Source: Schaedlerella sp. (lineage in GTDB: Bacteria; Bacillota; Clostridia; Lachnospirales; Lachnospiraceae). Taken from it: 19,896 nt of DNA. This document shows, one piece after another, positions 14,961 to 19,896 of the stretch (the stretch's first letter is position 1; the number at the start of each line of letters is the position of its first letter). The stretch covers positions 1 to 19,896 of the forward strand of contig JAHHTO010000029.1 in the NCBI GenBank assembly GCA_020024595.1, in the 5' to 3' direction. Position numbers and translations under genes: made by a program. The notes under the pieces are model-generated. The model had not been told where the DNA came from, did no database searches, and saw only the letters and a list, made by a program, of their open reading frames with translations.

Positions 14961-15560
14961 TCAAAACGTATTAAAAATTGCATACCCTATAATAAGGGAT
15001 ATCAGGCCTACTGAATCCTTAAACTCCCTTCTAAGTTCCCCCATAATAAAACCAAAAATAAATCCACTGATCACCTGTGCTATGTTACCGGATACAAAAA
15101 AATGAACTATTCCAAACAAAAACGCTGATAGGAGAACGGCAACAATTTCTGAATTTAATATTTTCCCAATACATTCCTGGATAAATCCTCTCCAAAAAAT
15201 CTCTTCCGACAAGGCAATCACAAAAAGCTGCATAAAAAATACATATATGATGTTAGACCGAATAACCGGACGCATACCAAAAATGCAGCATATCAGAACC
15301 AGAACGATTCCCAGAATGATTCCAACTAAAATCTGTCTTACAAAATTCTCAAAAAAAATCCCATAAGAACGCATTGGTATTTTCGTCAATTTCATTGATA
15401 TTAACCCTATAGCTACAAGTATAATATATGTAAGATTTTGAATAAGTACACCATGACTTTCACCAAAATCTGTTTTGTATATTGAACTCACCATATATAT
15501 AACTAAAAAATACATAATAAGGTTAAATACAGACAAAACAATGATTCTACTTTTCTTCAT
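14961..15560 (-). CDS. CPBP-family (CAAX protease-like) membrane protein
   Basis: The product is 199 residues and very hydrophobic, with about six membrane segments (for example 5-27, 38-57, 75-97, 104-118, 139-155, 158-175). Two hallmarks of the CPBP/Abi intramembrane protease family are present: EEIFWRG (E119, E120, R124) and FGIVH (F149, H153). At the third motif, usually HxxxN, the protein reads YAIFN, so Y193 stands where His is expected while N197 is kept. The frame extends to ATG 15602, but that start has no binding site; ATG 15560 has GGGACAGAAAGTAGG upstream. Family members include bacteriocin-immunity and prenyl-protein processing proteins; the substrate here is unknown. Codon use is AT-rich, unlike its neighbours. 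Confidence 0.8.
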   Translation of the reverse strand: MKKSRIIVLSVFNLIMYFLVIYMVSSIYKTDFGESHGVLIQNLTYIILVAIGLISMKLTKIPMRSYGIFFENFVRQILVGIILGIVLVLICCIFGMRPVIRSNIIYVFFMQLFVIALSEEIFWRGFIQECIGKILNSEIVAVLLSAFLFGIVHFFVSGNIAQVISGFIFGFIMGELRREFKDSVGLISLIIGYAIFNTF

Positions 15561-15627
15561 CCTACTTTCTGTCCCTTTTTTAATCCTAACTTTGAAATGC
15601 ATTGATTAATCACTTTTTCATCGTGTA

Positions 15628-15810
15628 TTACTCTAATAATTCTACCTTTTTTATTTTTTGTAAATACCGTAAAAATTTAGCACTACTCTCCAAATCAGGT
15701 ACAGATGTTACTTCACCAAAATCATAACTGTCGTTTTTTATCTGAGGATTCAGGCAACAGCATCGCTTATGAGTATTATTGCTTTTGCATATGCCATACC
15801 GATACCTCAT
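15628..15810 (-). CDS. Short ORF of doubtful coding status
   Basis: This is a 60-codon frame beginning MRYRYGICKSNNTHKRCCC, with three adjacent Cys, ending KIKKVELLE. I do not recognise it. The sequence before its ATG (GTAAAGAAAAA) is a weak ribosome binding site. It precedes the CPBP gene in the same direction inside the AT-rich segment. CPBP proteins sometimes accompany small peptides, but this one has no double-glycine leader or membrane segment that would support a bacteriocin. It could be the remnant of a larger gene or chance. If it is not a gene, 15561-15880 is non-coding. Confidence 0.25.
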   Translation of the reverse strand: MRYRYGICKSNNTHKRCCCLNPQIKNDSYDFGEVTSVPDLESSAKFLRYLQKIKKVELLE

Positions 15811-15857
15811 TTTTTCTTTACATTATCAGTATAGAAGAATCACCAATTTTAAGCTAA

Positions 15858-15878
15858 TTATTTATTTTGTTTTATACT
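15858..15878 (+). repeat. Imperfect 21-bp repeat, right copy
   Basis: TTATTTATTTTGTTTTATACT lies 2 bp before the right 24-bp repeat and matches 14801-14821 at 18 of 21 positions; all three differences are C there and T here. The left copy lies 43 bp inside the left 24-bp repeat. The AT-rich composition makes chance similarity possible. Confidence 0.4.
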
Positions 15879-15880
15879 CG

Positions 15881-15904
15881 GACACATTGGGGCGATTAAA
15901 CCTA
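15881..15904 (+). repeat. 24-bp direct repeat, right copy
   Basis: Identical to 14734-14757. This copy starts 1 bp beyond the galE stop codon and contains only one arm of the terminator hairpin; the matching arm is missing here, so galE has no complete terminator directly behind it. Confidence 0.9.
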
Positions 15905-15905
15905 T

Positions 15906-16922
15906 TTATCCGCGATATCCATCCGGATTCTCAGACTGCCATTTCCATGAATCTGCACACATCTCCTCGATTCCACGTTCAGCAACCCAGCCAAGTTCTT
16001 CCTTCGCCTTTGTCGCATCACAATAGCAAGCAGCAATATCTCCTGCACGGCGAGGTTTGATTTCATAAGGAATTTTCTTTCCACATGCTTTTTCGTACGC
16101 TTTTACAACATCAAGGACACTGTAACCGATTCCTGTTCCTAGATTGTATATATGCACACCTTTGCTGACTTTCATTCTTTCAATTGCTTTTACATGCCCG
16201 ATTGCCAAATCCACAACATGAATGTAATCGCGTACACCGGTTCCATCTGGCGTATCATAATCGTCTCCGAACACACCGAGACAATCCAGCTTACCGACTG
16301 CCACCTGTGCAATATATGGTACAAGATTGTTTGGAATTCCCTTCGGATCTTCACCAATTCTGCCGGACTTGTGCGCACCGATTGGGTTAAAGTAACGAAG
16401 CAGCATAATATTCCACTCTGGGTCTCCTGTATGAAGATCTGTCAGAATCTGTTCCAGCATTCCCTTTGTACGTCCATATGGATTTGTAATTTCCCCCTTC
16501 GGACACTTCTCGGTAATCGGGATCTCTGCCGGGTCTCCATATACAGTTGCAGAAGAACTGAAAATCATGTTCTTACAGTTATGCTTTCTCATCACATCAC
16601 AAAGGATCAATGTTCCGGTAATATTATTGTGATAATACTCCCATGGCTTCTCTACAGACTCACCAACAGCTTTTAGTCCTGCAAAATTAATAACCGCTTC
16701 AATCTCTTCTTTTTCAAAAATCGGCTCCAGATCTTCTCTGTTCAGAATATCTCCTTTATAAAACTTCAAAGTTTTTCCTGTGATTTCCTGCACTCTTTCA
16801 AGTGCAGTCTCACTAGAATTATAAAGATTATCGATAACTACTACTTCATATCCTCTGTTCAAAAGTTCCACACACGTATGGCTTCCGATATATCCGGCAC
16901 CACCTGCTACTAAAATTGCCAT
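15906..16922 (-). CDS. galE: UDP-glucose 4-epimerase
   Basis: The product is 338 residues, the length of Escherichia coli GalE. It interconverts UDP-galactose and UDP-glucose using bound NAD. The Rossmann motif is GGAGYIGS (7-14). The catalytic triad aligns with the E. coli numbering: S124 in FSSSATVYGD, then Y149 and K153 in NPYGRTKG. At the position of E. coli Y299 (PAYWAD) this protein has C299 (AACYCD), a change known to open the pocket to N-acetylated sugars, so UDP-GalNAc/UDP-GlcNAc epimerisation is plausible. AAAGGAG lies 8 nt before the ATG and overlaps the end of the nucleotidyltransferase gene 13 bp upstream, so the two are one operon. Its terminator appears to be split by the segment at 14734-15904. 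Confidence 0.97.
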   Translation of the reverse strand: MAILVAGGAGYIGSHTCVELLNRGYEVVVIDNLYNSSETALERVQEITGKTLKFYKGDILNREDLEPIFEKEEIEAVINFAGLKAVGESVEKPWEYYHNNITGTLILCDVMRKHNCKNMIFSSSATVYGDPAEIPITEKCPKGEITNPYGRTKGMLEQILTDLHTGDPEWNIMLLRYFNPIGAHKSGRIGEDPKGIPNNLVPYIAQVAVGKLDCLGVFGDDYDTPDGTGVRDYIHVVDLAIGHVKAIERMKVSKGVHIYNLGTGIGYSVLDVVKAYEKACGKKIPYEIKPRRAGDIAACYCDATKAKEELGWVAERGIEEMCADSWKWQSENPDGYRG

Positions 16923-16935
16923 AATAATCTCTCCT

Positions 16936-17856
16936 TTACTTCCATAAATGTTCCGGATATACTCCGTCCTGTTTCAAACCTTTAATTGCATCTACTACAG
17001 CCTGCTTATCTTCTTTATAAGTAATTCCATACCAACGATCCGTAGACTTTAACACTTTAACTGTTGCCTTCTTTTCCGCAATCAAATCTCCTACCACAGA
17101 AGGAAGGAAATATTCACATTTCAGTGGATTCTCTTTCAGACCTTTTTCCAGGAATTTTGCAAATCCGGCCTCCAGTTCTCCTAGCATACTTGCCGTAAAT
17201 CCAAACAGATTCATGGAAGCAATGCTATCTCCAGAAAGTGAAGTCCAGCTTGCTCCATCATTCTCTGTAAATGCCACGCCATCTTCTCTCTTCTCAATAT
17301 GAGTACGCTCTGTAATTCCAGTCAGATATCCATCCGCATCTGTTTCACAGATTCCTCTGGAAACGTAACCATTCTCAGTCAATGTATTTGATAAAATATA
17401 ACCTACCATGGCATACCGATATTTCTCGTCATCTTCATTTTCAGAAAGATAATTATAAATTTCCTTAAATGCATGTACTCCATAATAATCGTCCGCATTG
17501 ATTACCGCAAACGGTCCTTTTACTACATCTTTACAGCTCAAAATCGCATGTCCGGTTCCAAACGGCTTCTCTCTTCCTTCTGGTACAGAGAACCCTTTCG
17601 GTAATGTATCCAGTTCCTGATATACATATTCTACATTGATATATTTACTGATTCTGTCACCAATACACTCTTTAAACTCTTGCTCAATTGATTTCTTTAT
17701 GATGAATACAACTTTTTCAAACCCTGCCCGTTTCGCATCATAAATAGAAAAATCCATGATAATGTGTCCATCAGAATCCACCGGATCGATCTGTTTAAGT
17801 CCTCCATATCTACTTCCCATTCCTGCAGCCATAATAACTAATACCGGCTTCTGCAT
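16936..17856 (-). CDS. Sugar-phosphate nucleotidyltransferase (NTP_transferase family)
   Basis: The product is 306 residues. The nucleotide-binding signature is MAAGMGSRYGGLKQ (9-22, a GxGxRxxxxxK form). KPFGTGHAIL lies near 97-106, and the metal-binding stretch is INADDYYG (119-126). It does not have the LPATKAxPKEM signature of classical GalU, so I do not assign galU. The reaction is expected to be NTP plus sugar 1-phosphate to NDP-sugar; a uridylyltransferase feeding UDP-hexose to the adjacent GalE is the simplest inference. AAAGGAG lies 7 nt before the ATG. It is the first gene of a two-gene operon with galE. The exact sugar and nucleotide cannot be told from sequence alone. Confidence 0.88.
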   Translation of the reverse strand: MQKPVLVIMAAGMGSRYGGLKQIDPVDSDGHIIMDFSIYDAKRAGFEKVVFIIKKSIEQEFKECIGDRISKYINVEYVYQELDTLPKGFSVPEGREKPFGTGHAILSCKDVVKGPFAVINADDYYGVHAFKEIYNYLSENEDDEKYRYAMVGYILSNTLTENGYVSRGICETDADGYLTGITERTHIEKREDGVAFTENDGASWTSLSGDSIASMNLFGFTASMLGELEAGFAKFLEKGLKENPLKCEYFLPSVVGDLIAEKKATVKVLKSTDRWYGITYKEDKQAVVDAIKGLKQDGVYPEHLWK

Positions 17857-17898
17857 AGTATCTCTCCTTTCGTATTTCCACTACATTTTGTTGATATT

Positions 17899-17927
17899 AT
17901 TATAGAATAGTCCTTAGAAAATGTACA
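17899..17927 (-). promoter_or_regulatory. Predicted sigma-A promoter of the nucleotidyltransferase-galE operon
   Basis: On the minus strand TGTACA (17927-17922), a 17-bp spacer and a perfect TATAAT (17904-17899). It lies directly after the ABC-F terminator, and the leader to the first ATG is about 36 nt. Confidence 0.75.
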
Positions 17928-17928
17928 T

Positions 17929-17963
17929 AAAAAATTCGTGCAATCATATGTAATTATGTTGCA
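17929..17963 (-). terminator. Weak intrinsic terminator after the ABC-F gene
   Basis: On the minus strand TGCAACATA pairs with TATGATTGCA (one bulged A), then CGAATTTTTT with six T. The stem is AT-rich, but the hairpin plus U-run lies about 40 bp after the stop codon and just before the next promoter, as a terminator should. Confidence 0.5.
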
Positions 17964-18001
17964 TCATATTCTTTCTTCAATTTCGGATATACTTTCGGAT
18001 C

Positions 18002-19819
18002 TCATCTCTGATTCTGTGCCTCTATCCGATCTGCCAGATCATTCAAATATACCCAGCGATCCATCTTTTCTTCTAATGACCGTTCCGCCTGATCCTTTTC
18101 GGCGAGCAGTTCCGAAAGTTTTGCGGAATTTGTTGCATTTGCTGCCATATCAGTATCCAACTTTTCTATTTTTGCTTCCAGAGCTGCGATCTCTTCATCA
18201 ATCATATCATATTCTCTTTGTTCTTTAAAGGAAAAGCGAAGTTTGACCGGTTGATTCTGTTTCCATTCTTTTTTCTCATTCTTTTTGTCGTCGCTTCTTA
18301 GTAGTGATACTTTCTGTAACTCATCGTCTTTTTTCTGCCTCCTCTGGACTGCTTCCAGATAATCTGTATAGCCCCCTTCATATTGCACAAGCCGTCCATT
18401 TCCTTCAAATGCAAAAATTCGATCTGCGATACTATCAAGAAAATATCGATCATGGGAAACTACAATCACAATTCCTGAAAAAGAATCCAGATAATCTTCC
18501 AGGATTGTAAGTGTTGGAATATCCAAATCATTGGTAGGCTCATCCAAAATCAGTACATTCGGGGCCTCCATCAATACTTTCAATAAATACAGTCTACGTT
18601 TTTCTCCCCCTGACAGTTTCCCAATCGGTGTATACTGCATTACAGAATCAAACAGAAATCTTTCCAACATCTGAGAAGCGGTAATCCTTCCATCCTTTGT
18701 GGGAATATATTCTGCTGTATCTTTGACATAATCAATGACCCTCTGATTCTCATCCATTTCTGTTGCTTCTTGGGCAAAATATCCAATCTGCACAGTATCG
18801 CCAATTACAATCTCACCAGAATCTGGTTCAAGATTTCCCGTAATGATCTTCATCAGCGTTGATTTACCGCATCCGTTGGCTCCGATAATTCCAAGACGCT
18901 GATTTTTTAATACAATATACTCAAAATCATTGATAAGTACCTTCTTACCATACTTTTTACTGATGTGGTGAAACTCTATCGTTTTCTTTCCCATCCTTGT
19001 TTCCACAGAATCCAGTTCAACGTGTGCTTCCTGTACCAGATTTTTTCCATTCTTCAAGGTCTCTAGCCTTTCCAGTCTGGCTTTCTGCTTCGTACTTCTT
19101 GCTCGACATCCCCGTTTTGCCCATTCCAGTTCCATCTTGAGCACACTTTGACGTTTTCGTTCCGAAGCCAATTCCATTTCTTCTCGTTGAGCTTTCTGCT
19201 CCAGAAATTTCGAATAATTTGCCTCATAAGAATATAATTTCCCATGATTAATTTCCAGAATCTTATTCGTTACTCTATCCAAAAAATAACGATCATGTGT
19301 CACCATGATCAGTACCCCCCTGAATTTATTGAGATACTCTTCCAACCACGATGCCATCTCGTTATCCAGGTGGTTTGTCGGCTCATCCAGAATCAGTACA
19401 TCTGCCGGATTTACCAGTGTTCTGGCTAATGCAACTCGCTTTCTCTGACCACCAGATAAATGCGCGATTTTCTCCTTATGATCTGTAATTCCCAGCTTAT
19501 TTAATACGGTTTTTGCCTCACTCTCTGTATTCCAGTCCTGTGTTTCTCTTCCATCTGCCACATAAGAAAGGACATCTGCCTTCGCCGGAAAAACCGGATT
19601 CTGCGGTAAATATGTAATCTGAAGACCATTTTGCATAATCACCTGTCCTTCATCTGGTGACTCTAGTCCTGCGATCATTTTCAGAAGGGTTGTCTTACCG
19701 GTTCCGTTAATTCCAATCACTCCGATTTTATCTCCCTCATGGATTCCATAAGAGACATCATCAAATATCGTTTTTCCCCCGAATATTTTACTGATATGTT
19801 CCAAATTCAAAATATTCAT
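18002..19819 (-). CDS. ABC-F family ATPase, Uup-like
   Basis: The product is 605 residues with two ATP-binding cassettes and no membrane segment, so it is a ribosome-associated ABC-F protein, not a transporter. Cassette 1 has GINGTGKTT (36-44), LSGGQRKR (121-128), LILDEPTNHLD and THDR. Cassette 2 has GANGCGKST (313-321), LSGGEKRR (402-409), LILDEPTNDLD and SHDR. All catalytic motifs are intact. The inter-cassette linker (about 205-260, with LEWAKRGCRARSTKQKARL) is short and basic. The C-terminal 60 or so residues form a charged coiled coil, as in Uup. Uup-type proteins act in translation or recovery of stalled ribosomes; an antibiotic-resistance role is less likely given the short linker, but is not excluded. 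GAGGA lies 7 nt before the ATG. Confidence 0.93.
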   Translation of the reverse strand: MNILNLEHISKIFGGKTIFDDVSYGIHEGDKIGVIGINGTGKTTLLKMIAGLESPDEGQVIMQNGLQITYLPQNPVFPAKADVLSYVADGRETQDWNTESEAKTVLNKLGITDHKEKIAHLSGGQRKRVALARTLVNPADVLILDEPTNHLDNEMASWLEEYLNKFRGVLIMVTHDRYFLDRVTNKILEINHGKLYSYEANYSKFLEQKAQREEMELASERKRQSVLKMELEWAKRGCRARSTKQKARLERLETLKNGKNLVQEAHVELDSVETRMGKKTIEFHHISKKYGKKVLINDFEYIVLKNQRLGIIGANGCGKSTLMKIITGNLEPDSGEIVIGDTVQIGYFAQEATEMDENQRVIDYVKDTAEYIPTKDGRITASQMLERFLFDSVMQYTPIGKLSGGEKRRLYLLKVLMEAPNVLILDEPTNDLDIPTLTILEDYLDSFSGIVIVVSHDRYFLDSIADRIFAFEGNGRLVQYEGGYTDYLEAVQRRQKKDDELQKVSLLRSDDKKNEKKEWKQNQPVKLRFSFKEQREYDMIDEEIAALEAKIEKLDTDMAANATNSAKLSELLAEKDQAERSLEEKMDRWVYLNDLADRIEAQNQR

Positions 19820-19857
19820 ATTCTTTCCTCTTCTATTGATTAATTTCTAACTTTATT

Positions 19858-19888
19858 ATTATATCATGATATCTCCTCTATTTGTCAC
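19858..19888 (-). promoter_or_regulatory. Predicted extended -10 promoter of the ABC-F gene
   Basis: On the minus strand TGATATAAT (19866-19858) is a perfect -10 with the extended TGn motif. A weak -35 (GTGACA, 19888-19883) lies 19 bp upstream. The leader is about 30 nt. The remaining bases to the window edge hold no gene. Confidence 0.65.
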
Positions 19889-19896
19889 AAAAATTT

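Larger units (their letters stand above)
14734..15904. mobile_element. Putative inserted segment bounded by 24-bp direct repeats
   Basis: Two exact 24-bp copies bracket about 1.12 kb that is visibly AT-richer than its surroundings (13 of 60 bases are G or C at 15601-15660, against 26 of 60 at 16201-16260 in galE). Removing the segment plus one copy would rebuild an uninterrupted galE stop, short spacer and complete terminator hairpin. It holds a CPBP-family gene and a doubtful small ORF but no transposase, integrase or obvious terminal inverted repeats. Integration, site-specific recombination or a recombination-mediated duplication could each produce this; mobility is inference. Confidence 0.5.

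Noticed and set aside
15628..15810. Bacteriocin precursor next to an immunity-like CPBP protein
   Set aside because: The small ORF has no double-glycine leader, no hydrophobic or cationic core and a weak ribosome binding site; there is no transporter or peptidase gene nearby.
15779..16060. Plus-strand open frame of 93 codons across the galE 3' end and the 24-bp repeat
   Set aside because: It is mostly antisense to galE, has no binding site and no recognisable protein signature.

Overview
The window reads as a chromosomal housekeeping stretch from a low-to-mid G+C, endospore-forming member of the Clostridia, most like the Lachnospiraceae. The grounds are sporulation genes (gpr, spoIIP), strong AGGAGG-type ribosome binding sites, TTGACA/TATAAT promoters, and the gene order rimP-nusA-ylxR-ylxQ-infB-rbfA-nrnA. 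The genus is inference. Nearly every gene is on the minus strand; rpsT is the only plus-strand gene.

Layout. (1) 1-5508, minus: the rimP-nusA-ylxR-ylxQ-infB-rbfA-nrnA operon for transcription elongation, translation initiation and ribosome maturation, with 4-20 bp gene overlaps; nrnA runs off the left edge. (2) 5509-12351, minus: gpr and spoIIP (spore protease and engulfment hydrolase), then a type IIA topoisomerase pair that I read as ParE/ParC rather than GyrB/GyrA. parE has its own promoter and a structured leader. (3) 12457-12904, plus: rpsT (ribosomal protein S20) with a textbook promoter, a leader with two mutually exclusive pairings, a TTG start and a bidirectional terminator. (4) 12936-14650, minus: ilvN-ilvC for branched-chain amino acid synthesis, with a strong promoter and no adjacent ilvB. 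(5) 14734-15904: an AT-rich segment of about 1.15 kb bracketed by a perfect 24-bp direct repeat and sitting inside what looks like the former galE terminator. It carries a CPBP-family membrane protein gene and a doubtful small ORF. (6) 15906-17927, minus: a sugar nucleotidyltransferase gene and galE under one promoter. (7) 17929-19888, minus: a Uup-like ABC-F ATPase with its own promoter and terminator.

Most of the window is conserved core genome. I do not see a complete new system. The parts most worth a second look are the segment splitting the galE terminator, the rpsT leader in which one TCCAAC can pair with either an upstream arm or the Shine-Dalgarno region, the structured parE leader, and the GalE residue C299, which predicts N-acetylhexosamine epimerase activity.

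Start codons were chosen by ribosome binding site. This shortens nusA, ylxR, gpr, rpsT and the CPBP gene relative to their longest open frames. There are no tRNA or rRNA genes, no CRISPR array and no transposase or integrase in the window.
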